From Acidovorax sp. 1608163 (lineage in GTDB: Bacteria > Pseudomonadota > Gammaproteobacteria > Burkholderiales > Burkholderiaceae_C), in NCBI RefSeq assembly GCF_003669015.1, contig NZ_CP033069.1, positions 124,001 to 188,000 of the forward strand: DNA of 64,000 nucleotides, in the 5' to 3' direction. Below the pieces are notes generated by a model. It had not been told where the DNA came from and made no database searches. It worked only from the letters and a program-made list of their open reading frames with translations. Of this stretch, positions 17,018-25,611 are shown piece after piece (position 1 is the first letter of the stretch; each line of letters starts with the position of its first letter). Made by a program: the position numbers and the translations under genes.

Positions 17018-18070
17018 TTATTTCCAGGGGCGGTGGTAGGCGCCCAGCGTGTGTTGCTGGCCCTCGGCCACCTGGTCCAGCTGGGCCATCCAGTGGGTTT
17101 TGGGGGCGTAGCGGTGGGGCTGGGCCATGCAGTGGTCGATGGCCTCGCGCCACACCCGCGTCACGTCGGTCACGTAAGCGGGGCTGCGCTGGCGGCCTTC
17201 GATCTTGATGGCGCGCACGCCGATCTTGACCAGCTGGGGCAGCAGCTCCAGCGTGTTCAGGCTGGTGGGCTCTTCGATGGCGTAGTAGTTTTCTTCATCG
17301 GCCACGTCAAAGCGGCCCTTGCACAGCGTGGGGTAGCCCGCGTTCTCGCCGGGGGCGTAGCGGTCAATCAGCACGCCGTTCAGGCGCGACTCCAGGCCCT
17401 GCGGGGTTTCTTGCCAGCGCACGGCTTTGGGCGGCGAGCACACGCCGTGGGTGTTGGGCGATTCGCCCGTCACGTACGACGACAGGGCGCAGCGGCCCTC
17501 CACCATCACGCACAGGCTGCCGAAGCCGAAGACTTCGATCTCGACGGGCGTGCGCTCGATCACCTGGCGCACCTGCTCCATCGACAGCACGCGCGGCAGC
17601 ACGGCGCGCACCACGCCAAACTGCTCACGGTAGAAGTTGATGGCCTCGAAGTTGGTGGCCGAGCCCTGTACCGACAGGTGCAGCCGCAGCTGTGGGTGGT
17701 GCTGGGCGGCGTACTGCATGAGGCCGGGGTCGGCCAGGATGACGGCGTCCAGCCCCATGTCCACGGCCTTGTCCACCGCGCTGCGCCAGGGGCCGGGGTT
17801 GGAGGCCTGCGGGTAGGTGTTGAGCGCCATGAACACCTTGCAGCCGCGCTGGTGGGCGTAGGCGATGCCGTTGGCAATGGCGGCTTCGTCGAAGTTCAGC
17901 CCCGCAAAGTTGCGGGCGTTGGTGGCGTCGCGCAGGCCCAGGTAGACGCAGTTGGCGCCGTGGTCTACGGCGGCTTTGAGCGCGGGCAGGCTGCCTGCGG
18001 GGCAGACGAGTTCGGGGGCAACGGAGGCAGGGGCTGCGGAGGTGGCTGCAGCGGGGGTCAAGGGTTCCAT
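17018..18070 (-). CDS. ubiU: UbiU, oxygen-independent hydroxylation factor (U32 family)
   Basis: The first gene of the anaerobic ubiquinone block and partner of UbiV. In the 350-residue form the cluster cysteines are C187, C194, C211 and C250; their spacing (7, 17, 39) equals that of E. coli UbiU. The U32 signature EVFGFGSLCVMVEGRCALS is intact, and the domain opens at PELVCPAGSLPALKAAVD. I start at 18070 (MEPLTPAAAT). An in-frame ATG at 18112 has TAAGGT nearby, but that hexamer fits better as the -10 box of the FNR-type promoter at 18121-18162, which would put the transcript start near 18114. Confidence 0.93.
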   Translation of the reverse strand: MEPLTPAAATSAAPASVAPELVCPAGSLPALKAAVDHGANCVYLGLRDATNARNFAGLNFDEAAIANGIAYAHQRGCKVFMALNTYPQASNPGPWRSAVDKAVDMGLDAVILADPGLMQYAAQHHPQLRLHLSVQGSATNFEAINFYREQFGVVRAVLPRVLSMEQVRQVIERTPVEIEVFGFGSLCVMVEGRCALSSYVTGESPNTHGVCSPPKAVRWQETPQGLESRLNGVLIDRYAPGENAGYPTLCKGRFDVADEENYYAIEEPTSLNTLELLPQLVKIGVRAIKIEGRQRSPAYVTDVTRVWREAIDHCMAQPHRYAPKTHWMAQLDQVAEGQQHTLGAYHRPWK

Positions 18071-18120
18071 GGCAAGCGTTTCATCGCCAGCACCGGTAGG
18101 GTGCCAAGGCATTGGCCGCC

Positions 18121-18162
18121 ACCTTAGTCAGCCCTGCGTGCGCAGCCGCTGATCTTCATCAA
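18121..18162 (-). promoter_or_regulatory. candidate FNR/Anr-dependent promoter of the anaerobic ubi operon
   Basis: On the minus strand TTGATGAAGATCAG (18162-18149) matches the FNR consensus TTGAT-N4-ATCAA at nine of ten bases. TAAGGT (18126-18121) fits a -10 box. If transcription starts at 18114, the FNR box is centred at -41.5, the position used by class II FNR promoters. This agrees with the oxygen-independent job of ubiUVT. Confidence 0.75.
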
Positions 18163-18284
18163 CCGGGCTGCAGAATGCCAGACAAATTTGATCGGGATTT
18201 GACGCGCCTGCCGGTCCAGCGTCTGCGCTGTGGCGCCGGGGGCACGGGCTGTGCTGCCAGCGGACCGGATCGGCTGGTTAAGTG

Positions 18285-18336
18285 TGCTATTGAAAATATA
18301 GCTGTTAGCGCTTATTGGATAAGCGCTAGAGGCATT
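18285..18336. repeat. AGCGCTTAT palindromic repeat
   Basis: A full intergenic copy: GCTATTGAAAATATAGCTG, then TTAGCGCTTATTGGATAAGC and GCTAGAGGC. It lies between the ubi promoter region and the 3' end of the alpha/beta hydrolase gene. Confidence 0.88.
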
Positions 18337-18354
18337 TTTCTATCAAAACCGGGT

Positions 18355-19224
18355 TCAGTATTTCACGCCAAAGCGCGCCAGCAGCCAGTCCTGCAGCATC
18401 TGCAGCACGGGCGTGGCGTACTCGGGGGTTTCGTTGAACAGCTCGTGGAAGGCGCCCTCAAAGCAGTGCGACTGCACCACGGCTGGCGGCGCTGCCTGCG
18501 CAAAGGCGCGGCTGCCTGCGGGGTTGACCAGCCGGTCGGCCCCCGCCCACATCAACAGGGTGGGCACGGCCCAGGAGGGGGCGGTGGCCACAGTGGCGGG
18601 GCCTGCGTCGGCTATGAAGCGGGCCAGGCGGGCGCTGATGCGGTCATGGCACTGGGGGTCGGCCCGGTAGTCGGCCACCACCTGCGCGTCGTGCGAGAGG
18701 TAGTGGGCGTCCAGCCCGTTGCCCACGCGCAGGTTGGGGGCGATGCGGGGCAGGGTGGACACCAGCAGCTTTTGCACCGTGCCCAGGCCTGCATCGAGCG
18801 CGGGGGACGACAGCACCAGCGCATCCACCGGGCACAGGTTGAGCGATACCAGCCGCGCGGCCACCAGGCCGCCCATGCTGTGGCCCAGCAGCACCAGCGG
18901 CAGGCCGGGCGGCAGGCGGGCGCGGGTGCATTCGACCATGTCGGCCAGGTCGTCCAGCAGGCGTGTGTCGCTGCTCAGGCCACCGCGCGGCCCGGCCGAC
19001 GCGCCGTGGCCGTAGTGGTCGTAGCCGCGCACGGCAAAGCCCCAGGCGTTGAGCTGCTCGGCCAGCGCGCCGTAGCGGCCCGCATGTTCGCCCAGGCCAT
19101 GCACCAGCACCACCAGGCCACGCAGCGGTGTGTTGGCGGCCACGGGCCATTCGTGCAAGGCGAGGTTTTCCCCATCGGCAGCAGTGAAGGGGCTGAGGGT
19201 GGAGGGTGAACAGTGCTGGGGCAT
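18355..19224 (-). CDS. alpha/beta hydrolase, monoacylglycerol lipase-like
   Basis: A 289-residue serine hydrolase of the S33/monoacylglycerol lipase group. VVLVHGLGEHAGRYGALAEQ forms the oxyanion region and LLGHSMGGLVAARL carries the nucleophile Ser in GHSMGG. The Asp (WAGADRLVNPAGS) and His (FEGAFHELFNE) of the triad are present. The lid region lies between about 150 and 220. The start at 19224 (MPQHCSPSTL) is preferred; the upstream ATG at 19323 lies inside the neighbouring peptidase gene. No secretion signal. The substrate is probably a lipid ester, by family. Confidence 0.88.
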   Translation of the reverse strand: MPQHCSPSTLSPFTAADGENLALHEWPVAANTPLRGLVVLVHGLGEHAGRYGALAEQLNAWGFAVRGYDHYGHGASAGPRGGLSSDTRLLDDLADMVECTRARLPPGLPLVLLGHSMGGLVAARLVSLNLCPVDALVLSSPALDAGLGTVQKLLVSTLPRIAPNLRVGNGLDAHYLSHDAQVVADYRADPQCHDRISARLARFIADAGPATVATAPSWAVPTLLMWAGADRLVNPAGSRAFAQAAPPAVVQSHCFEGAFHELFNETPEYATPVLQMLQDWLLARFGVKY

Positions 19225-19270
19225 ACCGGGGCGCAGGGTGGCGGGGGTGGGCGCGGTCAGCGCAAGGGGT

Positions 19271-20767
19271 TCAGGGGGCTGCGGTTGCGCTGGTGGCCAC
19301 CTGGGCCTGCGCCATCGTGGCAATCACATGCGCCACCGAGGCCGTGAGGCGCTTGGCGTAGGGCACATGCAAAAACTCGTTGGGGCCGTGCGCGTTGCTC
19401 TTGGGGCCGAGCACGCCGCACACCATCATCTGCGCGGTGGGAAAGCCTTCGCTGAGCATGTTCATCAGCGGAATGGTGCCGCCCTGGCCGATGTAGCCGC
19501 AGGGCGCGCCAAAGTGCGCCTGCGAGGCTTCGTTGAGCGCCTGCTCGAACCAGGGCGTGGTGGCCGGGGCGTTCCAGCCCGTGGCGCCGCTCAGGCTCTG
19601 GAAGGTGACCTTGGCCTGGTAGGGCGCATTGTCTTCGAGCAGGGTTTTGAGCTCTTGCACCGCCTGGGCCGCATCCACCAGCGGGGGCAGGCGCAGGCTG
19701 AGCTTGAAGGCGGTGTAGGGGCGCAGCACGTTGCCCGCGTCTTGCAGGGCCGGAAAGCCCTCGGCGCCGGTCACGGAGAGCGTGGGCTCCCAGGTTCGCT
19801 TGATCAGCGCCTGCAGCGGGTCGGTGGTGGTGGGCAGCGCAAAGGTGGTAGAGCCGCCGCAGTCGTAGTACGCCCACGGAAAGCGCCGGTACACCTCTTC
19901 GCCCAGGATGGCGGCGGTGGCTTGCGCCTGGGCCAGCCGCTCGGCGGGCACTTCGCAGTGAAAGCTCTGGGGCAGCAGGCGGCCGGTGGCGCTGTCTTCC
20001 AGGCGGTCGAGCACCTGGCGCATGATGCGAAAGGACGAAGGCACCAGGCCCGAGGCGTCGCCCGAGTGGATGCCTTCGGTGAGGATTTCGACCTTGAGCG
20101 TGCCGCTGGCCATGCCGCGCAGGCTGGTGGTGAGCCACAGCTGGTCGTAGTTGCCTGCGCCGCTGTCCAGGCAGATCACCAGGCCCACATCGCCCAGGCG
20201 GGAGCGCAGGGCGTCGATGTAGGGCATCAGGTCGCGCGAGCCACTTTCTTCGCAGGTCTCGATCAGGCCCACGATGCGGGGGTGGGGCACGTTCTGGCGC
20301 TTGAGTTCTTGCACGGCGGCGATGCTGGCGTACACGGCGTAGCCGTCGTCTGCGCCGCCCCGGCCGTAGAGCTTGCCGTCCTCGTACTTGGGCGTCCAGG
20401 GCCCCAGGTCGTTGCGCCAGCCGCTGAATTCGGGTTGTTTGTCCAGGTGGCCGTACATCAGCACCGTTTGCGGGGCGTGGGCCTGGGTGGCTTCGATCTC
20501 AAAGAACAGCACGGGGGTGCGGCCGGGCAGGCGCACCACTTCCAGGCGCAGGCCCGCCACTTTTTGCGCTTCGACCCAGGCAGCGGCGTTGCGCACCACG
20601 GTGTCGAGCAGCCCTTGCTCGGCCCAGTCGGCTGCAAACATGGGCGACTTGGCGGGGATGGCGATGTAGTCGGTGAGCTGGCCCACGATGTCGCTGTCCC
20701 ACGCCTGGCTCACCCGCTCCAGTGCCAGGGTGGGTTCAAGGGCTTGGGTGGGGACACGGGCGTTCAT
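19271..20767 (-). CDS. M20-family metallopeptidase (dipeptidase-like)
   Basis: A 498-residue cytoplasmic dinuclear-zinc exopeptidase. Metal and catalytic residues appear in order: YGHLDKQPE (H107 and the catalytic Asp), YGRGGADDGYAVYAS (bridging Asp), IETCEESGSRDL (catalytic Glu-Glu) and CLDSGAGNYD. The dimerisation domain with GIHSGDASG is also intact. AGGAG about seven bases upstream fixes the start at 20767. Related proteins split small peptides; the substrate is not specified by sequence. Confidence 0.93.
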   Translation of the reverse strand: MNARVPTQALEPTLALERVSQAWDSDIVGQLTDYIAIPAKSPMFAADWAEQGLLDTVVRNAAAWVEAQKVAGLRLEVVRLPGRTPVLFFEIEATQAHAPQTVLMYGHLDKQPEFSGWRNDLGPWTPKYEDGKLYGRGGADDGYAVYASIAAVQELKRQNVPHPRIVGLIETCEESGSRDLMPYIDALRSRLGDVGLVICLDSGAGNYDQLWLTTSLRGMASGTLKVEILTEGIHSGDASGLVPSSFRIMRQVLDRLEDSATGRLLPQSFHCEVPAERLAQAQATAAILGEEVYRRFPWAYYDCGGSTTFALPTTTDPLQALIKRTWEPTLSVTGAEGFPALQDAGNVLRPYTAFKLSLRLPPLVDAAQAVQELKTLLEDNAPYQAKVTFQSLSGATGWNAPATTPWFEQALNEASQAHFGAPCGYIGQGGTIPLMNMLSEGFPTAQMMVCGVLGPKSNAHGPNEFLHVPYAKRLTASVAHVIATMAQAQVATSATAAP

Positions 20768-20920
20768 GGCGGGCTCCTGTGGGCGGTGGAAAAAGCACCA
20801 TTCCAACACAAGCGCGCGGGGGCTGCCATCGAATTTGGCGTATTCCGACCATGGGCCGGGGTGCATGGTGGGGCCGCTGAAAGGGGGCGCTGCCGTGGCG
20901 GCCGCCCCGACCTGCGGGCC

Positions 20921-22144
20921 TTAAAAAAGCCCGGGCTGTGTCTCGGGGCCCGAGGCTGCGGCCGCCTGCGATGCGGGGCGGCGCAGCACCTCGCCCACCT
21001 CCACGCGGTTGCGCCCACGGTTTTTGGCTTCGTACAGGGCGCGATCTGCGGCAGAGATCAGCATGTCCCAATGGTCGCCAGGCTGCAGCGTGCCGCCAAA
21101 GACGCCAATGCTCACCGTGATCGGGATTTCGTGGCCCTCGTGGATGAAGCTGGAGGCCTCGACCGCCTCGCACAGCTGCAAGGCCAGCAGGTAGGCGCCC
21201 TTGATGGTGGTGTCGGGCAGCACCACCAGGAACTCTTCGCCGCCGTAGCGGCCCACCAGGTCTTGCGAGCGCACCCGCTCGCGCAGCACGTTGACCACGC
21301 TGCACAGCACCTGGTCGCCCACGGGGTGGCCGTAGCGGTCGTTCACGGCCTTGAAGTGGTCAATGTCCACCATCATCGCGGCGATGGGCTCGCGGGTGCG
21401 GATGGAGCGGGCCACGTCGCGGTCCAGCGCCGCAATCACGGCACGCCGGTTGGCCACACCGGTGAGCGAGTCCACCGCTGCCATGCGCCGGTTGCCTGCA
21501 TCGGCCCGGTCGCGCGCCATGAAGACAAAGCCCATCGAGGCCACCAGCACCACGGCAAAGGTGGTCATGAACGTCATGGTTTGCACTGCGCTGGACTGCA
21601 GCAGCTCGCTGCCCGCCAGCGGGCTCACGCCCACCAGGGCCACGCGCAGCAGCAACACCAGGGTTTGAAAGCCCAGGGCCCCCACCACCAGCCAGGCGCC
21701 GCGCCCCCCCACGGTACGCCAGCGCACCAGCAGGCTGCCCAGCAGCCACAGGTTCAGCGCGCACAGCAGCAGCCCTGCCACCACCACGCGGGCCGAGTAG
21801 CTGCCCAGCAACAGGGCCATGCAGCCCGCCATCAGCAAAGGCAAGGCGAGTGTCAGCCGGCGCGGCAGTGCACGCCCCTGGAACTGCAGCACCGCAGCCA
21901 GCATGGACAGGTACACGCCCACCAGCACAGCGTTGCCGACCACCACCGACAGCAGGTCAGGAATGCGGCCGCGCAGGGCAAACAGCAGGTGGGTGACCGC
22001 ATTGAGCAGCAGCCCCAGCGCCCACAGCCGCACGCCGTCGTCCTGGCGCCCCCAGCCCACCACGGCCATGCCCCCGGCGGTGACGAGGGATGACAGGATG
22101 ATCATCACCAGCATCGTGGGAACGTCGGCGGCGGCAAGGAGCAT
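20921..22144 (-). CDS. membrane diguanylate cyclase (GGDEF)
   Basis: A 407-residue membrane protein that makes c-di-GMP. Six or more hydrophobic helices fill residues 1-235 (TMLVMIILSSLVTAGGMAVV onward). The GGDEF domain (about 245-390) begins AAVDSLTGVANRRA and has an active GGEEF site in RYGGEEFLVVLP. The product-inhibition site RSQD lies five residues before it, so feedback control is likely. The start at 22144 is chosen because the upstream extension from 22303 is not membrane-like. The input signal is unknown. Confidence 0.9.
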   Translation of the reverse strand: MLLAAADVPTMLVMIILSSLVTAGGMAVVGWGRQDDGVRLWALGLLLNAVTHLLFALRGRIPDLLSVVVGNAVLVGVYLSMLAAVLQFQGRALPRRLTLALPLLMAGCMALLLGSYSARVVVAGLLLCALNLWLLGSLLVRWRTVGGRGAWLVVGALGFQTLVLLLRVALVGVSPLAGSELLQSSAVQTMTFMTTFAVVLVASMGFVFMARDRADAGNRRMAAVDSLTGVANRRAVIAALDRDVARSIRTREPIAAMMVDIDHFKAVNDRYGHPVGDQVLCSVVNVLRERVRSQDLVGRYGGEEFLVVLPDTTIKGAYLLALQLCEAVEASSFIHEGHEIPITVSIGVFGGTLQPGDHWDMLISAADRALYEAKNRGRNRVEVGEVLRRPASQAAAASGPETQPGLF

Positions 22145-22308
22145 GGGGCGGGCGAGATGGCTGGTGTTGGATGGCGCAAGCCTTGTGCATGGCGCACCCA
22201 CGGCCAGTGGGGCGGTGCAGACAGGCGGGCAGGCGGACAAAGGTCGGCCCGGGTCAGGCCGCTGTGGTGTTTCATGTTGGCATGAAATCCGCACCCAGGG
22301 CAATAGGC

Positions 22309-22340
22309 AAAAGCGCTAGAAGCTATTATTTTAATAGCAT
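22309..22340. repeat. partial AGCGCTTAT repeat
   Basis: A half copy: AAAAGCGCTAGAAGCTATTA with the TTTTAATAGC tail, upstream of the flavodoxin-fold gene. The left arm of the palindrome is missing. Confidence 0.7.
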
Positions 22341-22474
22341 GCGACGGGGTTGCTCCTGTGGCGCCTTGGGGCTTGGGGGTGCATCCCGCAGAATGGCCCA
22401 CCGCACGGCGCCGCAAGTGCGCAGCGGTCTGCACCATGCGGCCGTGGATTTGTGCGGTTCCAAGGAGGTATCAG

Positions 22475-23056
22475 ATGTCTCGCCAAGTGTTGGTGGTGCT
22501 TGGGCACCCTTGTTCTGACAGCCTGTGCGCGGGTTTGGCCACGGCCTATGCCGACGCCGCCCGTGCCGCCGGGGCCCAGGTGCGTGTGCTGCGGCTGGGC
22601 TCGCTGGCGTTTGACCCGCTGCTGCATGCGGGCTACCGCCAGGTGCAAACGCTGGAGCCAGATCTGGTGGCGGCGCAGCAGGACATCCTCTGGGCCCAGC
22701 ATCTGGTGTGGGTGTACCCCATCTGGTGGGGCGCCATGCCTGCGCTGCTCAAGGGCTTCATCGACCGGGTGTTTTTGCCCGGCTTTGCCTTCAAGTACCG
22801 CGAGGGATCGTCCCTGTGGGACAAGCTGCTGGCCGGGCGCACCGCCGAGCTGTTGGTCACCATGGATTCGCCGCCCTGGTACTTCCGCTGGGTGACCCGC
22901 ATGCCGGGCCACCAGCAGATGAAGCGGGCCATCCTCGAGTACAGCGGCATCCGGCCGGTGCGGGTGCACAGCTTTGGCCCGGTGCGCAGCGCCAGCCCCA
23001 CGCGCATCGCCCAGTGGCTGGAGAAGGCGGGGCAGCTGGGCTCGCGCCAGTCTTGA
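22475..23056 (+). CDS. NAD(P)H oxidoreductase, flavodoxin-like fold
   Basis: A 193-residue quinone reductase-type flavoprotein (NQO/MdaB-like). The FMN/FAD phosphate loop is VLVVLGHPCSDSLCAGLA, and WVYPIWWGAMPALLKGFIDRVF is the family hallmark. It probably reduces quinones or nitro compounds with NAD(P)H. AAGGAGGT at 22462-22469, five bases before the ATG, is one of the best ribosome sites in the window and predicts strong translation. It stands alone and converges with metW. Confidence 0.9.
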   Translation: MSRQVLVVLGHPCSDSLCAGLATAYADAARAAGAQVRVLRLGSLAFDPLLHAGYRQVQTLEPDLVAAQQDILWAQHLVWVYPIWWGAMPALLKGFIDRVFLPGFAFKYREGSSLWDKLLAGRTAELLVTMDSPPWYFRWVTRMPGHQQMKRAILEYSGIRPVRVHSFGPVRSASPTRIAQWLEKAGQLGSRQS

Positions 23057-23083
23057 GGGGGCGGACGGACTGGTGGGGGCGGC

Positions 23084-23668
23084 TCAGGCGTTTTCGAAGC
23101 GGAACACCGCCGTGCCTGCCAGTGCATTGGGCAGCCAGCGCACTTCCTGCCCGTCTTGTAGCCCGAAGGAGTCGAGGATGCGCAGGCGGTTCTTGTGCGC
23201 CAGCACCTCAAAGTCTTTGTACGTGCCCACGCGGATGTTGGGCGTGTCGTACCACTGGTAGGGCAGGCGGCGCGTGACGGGCATGCGCCCTTGCAGGATG
23301 GACAGCCGGTTGGGCCAGTGCGCAAAGTTGGGGAAGGCCACCACACCGGTGCGGCCCACGCGGGCGGTTTCGCGCAGCATCACTTCGGCGTTGCGCAGGT
23401 GTTGCAAGGTGTCGATCTGCAGCACCACGTCAAAGCTGTTGTCTCCAAACATCGCCAGGCCTTCGTCCAGGTTGAGCTGGATCACATCGACCCCGCGCTG
23501 CACGCAGGCCAGCACGTTGGCGTCGTCAATCTCCACGCCATAGCCGGTGCAGCCGCGCTCGCGTTGCAAATACGACAGCATGGCCCCGTTGCCGCAGCCC
23601 AGGTCCAGCACGCGCGAGCCCGCTGGCACTAGGCGCGCCAGAGCTTCCAGGGTGGATTGTTCGCTCAT
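23084..23668 (-). CDS. metW: MetW, methionine biosynthesis protein
   Basis: A 194-residue class I methyltransferase-fold protein. SAM-site motif I reads [16 protein letters not shown], and the segment [19 protein letters not shown] is diagnostic for MetW. MetW is encoded with MetX and is required for full homoserine acylation activity in proteobacteria that use MetX as a succinyltransferase. The ATG overlaps the metX stop by four bases, so the pair is translationally coupled and shares the SAM-II riboswitch upstream. Confidence 0.94.
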   Translation of the reverse strand: MSEQSTLEALARLVPAGSRVLDLGCGNGAMLSYLQRERGCTGYGVEIDDANVLACVQRGVDVIQLNLDEGLAMFGDNSFDVVLQIDTLQHLRNAEVMLRETARVGRTGVVAFPNFAHWPNRLSILQGRMPVTRRLPYQWYDTPNIRVGTYKDFEVLAHKNRLRILDSFGLQDGQEVRWLPNALAGTAVFRFENA

Positions 23669-24846
23669 GCAAACTCCTTTGCAATGCTATCGAAATAAGA
23701 GCGCATCACGCTCATGTAGCGGGCGTCATCGAGCAAAAAGGCATCGTGCCCGTGGGGGGCGTCGATCTCGGCATAGCTCACGCGGCGGCGGTTGTCGAGC
23801 AGGGCCTTGACGATCTCGCGGCTGCGCTGGGGCGAGAAGCGCCAGTCGGTGGTGAAGCTCACCAGCAGAAACTTGGCCTGGGCGCGTGCCAGCGCCAGGG
23901 TGAGGTTGTTGGCGTGCGCGCGGGCCGGGTCAAAGTAGTCGAGCGCCCGGGTGATCAGCAGGTAGGTGTTGGCGTCAAAGTACTCGCTGAACTTGTCGCC
24001 TTGATAGCGCAGGTAACTTTCGATCTGGAACTCGATGTCCTGCGTGCTGTAGAGATAAGCCCCCACGCTCTGCGCTGGCGCGTCATCGCTGCCCCCCAAG
24101 GGGGCTTTTTCGAGCACCTGGTGCCTCAATTGGCGGCCAAACTTCTCGTTCATCACGTCGTCGCTCAGGTACGTGATGTGGCCAATCATCCGCGCAATGC
24201 GCAACCCGCGTTTGGGGATGACGCCGTGGCGGTAAAAGTGCCCGCCGTGGAAGTCTGGGTCCGTCACGATGGCGCGGCGGGCCACTTCGTTGAAGGCAAT
24301 GTTCTCGGCCGTCAGGTTGGGGGCGCTGGCCACCACCACAGCGTGGCGCATGCGCTCGGGGTGCTGCAGCGTCCAGCTCAGGGCTTGCATGCCGCCCAGG
24401 CTGCCGCCCAGTACGGCGGCCAGTTGTGCGATGCCCAGGCGGTCAAGCAGGCGGGCCTGGGCGTTGACCCAGTCTTCCACCGTCACCACCGGAAAGTCCG
24501 CGCCGTAGATCTCGCCCGTGTCGGGGTGCGCATGCATCGGGCCGGTCGAGCCGAAGCACGAGCCGAGGTTGTTGACGCCAATGACGAAAAAGCGGTTGGT
24601 GTCCACCGGCTTGCCGGGGCCGATCATGTTGTCCCACCAGCCCTCGCTCTTGGGCTGGCCCTCGTACACACCCGCGACGTGGTGCGAGGCATTGAGGGCA
24701 TGGCACACCAGCACGGCATTGGACTTGTCGGCATTGAGCGTGCCGTAAGTCTCAAAGGCCAGGTGGTAGTCGCGGATGGACGCGCCGCTTTGCAGCGGCA
24801 GGGCCTCCGGAAAATGCATGGATTGGGGCGTGGCAATGAACGACAT
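23665..24846 (-). CDS. metX: MetX, homoserine O-acyltransferase
   Basis: A 393-residue alpha/beta hydrolase-fold enzyme that acylates homoserine in methionine synthesis. The nucleophile S149 is in [13 protein letters not shown]; the Asp/His end is near [12 protein letters not shown]. With MetW present, succinyl-CoA is the likely donor. Residues 245-262 ([14 protein letters not shown] region) look like an insertion in the lid, coded by a GC-rich repeat-like stretch. The start is ambiguous: ATG at 24846 ([10 protein letters not shown]) or 24861 (MPGFF); neither has a clear ribosome site, and 24846 follows the U-run of a terminator hairpin directly. Confidence 0.93.
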   Translation of the reverse strand: MSFIATPQSMHFPEALPLQSGASIRDYHLAFETYGTLNADKSNAVLVCHALNASHHVAGVYEGQPKSEGWWDNMIGPGKPVDTNRFFVIGVNNLGSCFGSTGPMHAHPDTGEIYGADFPVVTVEDWVNAQARLLDRLGIAQLAAVLGGSLGGMQALSWTLQHPERMRHAVVVASAPNLTAENIAFNEVARRAIVTDPDFHGGHFYRHGVIPKRGLRIARMIGHITYLSDDVMNEKFGRQLRHQVLEKAPLGGSDDAPAQSVGAYLYSTQDIEFQIESYLRYQGDKFSEYFDANTYLLITRALDYFDPARAHANNLTLALARAQAKFLLVSFTTDWRFSPQRSREIVKALLDNRRRVSYAEIDAPHGHDAFLLDDARYMSVMRSYFDSIAKEFA

Positions 24847-24880
24847 AAAAAAACCCGGCATCGCTAAAAACGAGGCCGGG
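24847..24880 (-). terminator. terminator hairpin, expression platform of the metX riboswitch
   Basis: Read on the minus strand, CCCGGC (24880-24875) pairs with GCCGGG (24859-24854), extended by CGA/TCG, and is followed by seven U residues (24853-24847) that end at the metX ATG. It is a good intrinsic terminator placed in a leader. Its 5' arm overlaps CGCCCG (24882-24877), which can instead pair with CGGGCG of the aptamer (24924-24919). Confidence 0.8.
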
Positions 24881-24895
24881 CGGGTATGTCGGACG

Positions 24896-24948
24896 GGTCT
24901 TTAGCAGGATTTATAAAGCGCCCGCAAGCTGTGGCAAATCGGCGCGTT
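24896..24948 (-). promoter_or_regulatory. SAM-II riboswitch aptamer upstream of metX
   Basis: The minus-strand leader reads GCGCCGAUUUGCCAC, then AGCUUGCGGGCGC, then UUUAUAAAUCCUGCUAAAGA. This reproduces the SAM-II (metA leader) order of conserved blocks: P1 strand, GAUUUG, GCUUGC, P1 return strand GGCGC, UAAA and GCUAAA. P1 GCGCC/GGCGC pairs perfectly. The ligand in this family is S-adenosylmethionine, so excess SAM should switch metX-metW off. The class is best known from alphaproteobacteria. Confidence 0.88.
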
Positions 24949-24953
24949 CGGTA

Positions 24954-24962
24954 AATATACCA
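24954..24962 (-). promoter_or_regulatory. extended -10 promoter of metX
   Basis: TGGTATATT on the minus strand is an extended -10 (TGn plus TATATT). No good -35 is seen, as is usual for this type. The predicted start near 24947 coincides with the first base of the SAM-II aptamer. Confidence 0.6.
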
Positions 24963-25006
24963 AAAGCCCCCCCGCCTGCGCTACCCGATTCGGCCTGCTG
25001 TCTGGC

Positions 25007-25573
25007 TTAACCTGCAGGAGCAAAGATCGCCAGCAAGCCCAGCACCAGGAAGATCACCGCAGAGACCATGTGCACTGCGCGGATCGGCACCTTGCGCGTG
25101 ATGCGGTCGCCCAGCCACACCACGGGGGCGTTGGCCAGCATCATGCCCAGCGTCGTGCCGGCCACCACCCACAGGTAGGCGTTGTACTGCGCTGCCAGCA
25201 TCACGGTGGCGATCTGAGTCTTGTCGCCCATCTCGGCCAGGAAGAACGCCACCACCGTGGTGCCGAACACCCCCCAGCGCGGTTTGCCATCGGCATCGCC
25301 CTCGTCGAGCTTGTCCGGGATCAGCATCCACACCGCCATGGCGATGAACGATGCGCCCAAAATCCAGCGCAGCACCTGCGGGCCGATGAAGGTGGTGACC
25401 CAGGCGCCGACGGCACCCGCCAGGCCATGGTTGACCAAGGTGGCGACCAGAATGCCCAGAACAATGGGCCAGGGTTTGCGGAAACGGGCTGCCAATACCA
25501 ATGCGAGCAGCTGGGTCTTATCGCCCATCTCGGCCAAGGCGACGATGGCGGTTGAAACAAAAAAAGCTTCCAT
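25007..25573 (-). CDS. GDT1/TMEM165 (UPF0016) family manganese exporter
   Basis: A 188-residue inner-membrane protein with two repeats, each holding the cation motif EMGDKT (residues about 15-20 and 112-117), in VALAEMGDKTQLLALVLAAR and FLAEMGDKTQIATVMLAAQ. Six helices are expected. Bacterial members such as MneA export Mn2+. The yybP-ykoY riboswitch directly upstream supports manganese as the substrate. The start at 25573 is directly before the first repeat and lacks a strong ribosome site, consistent with control at the leader. Confidence 0.93.
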   Translation of the reverse strand: MEAFFVSTAIVALAEMGDKTQLLALVLAARFRKPWPIVLGILVATLVNHGLAGAVGAWVTTFIGPQVLRWILGASFIAMAVWMLIPDKLDEGDADGKPRWGVFGTTVVAFFLAEMGDKTQIATVMLAAQYNAYLWVVAGTTLGMMLANAPVVWLGDRITRKVPIRAVHMVSAVIFLVLGLLAIFAPAG

Positions 25574-25611
25574 GGTGGGGGGTCAATCCGGCCGGATTGT
25601 GTTGAGACGCA

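Noticed and set aside
18110-18125. AAGGTGG as ribosome site for an ATG at 18112 of ubiU
   Set aside because: The same bases fit a -10 box at the correct distance from the FNR box, and the extra 14 residues are not part of the domain.
19130-22093. 987-residue plus-strand open frame
   Set aside because: Spans the antisense of the hydrolase, M20 peptidase and diguanylate cyclase genes and has shadow composition.
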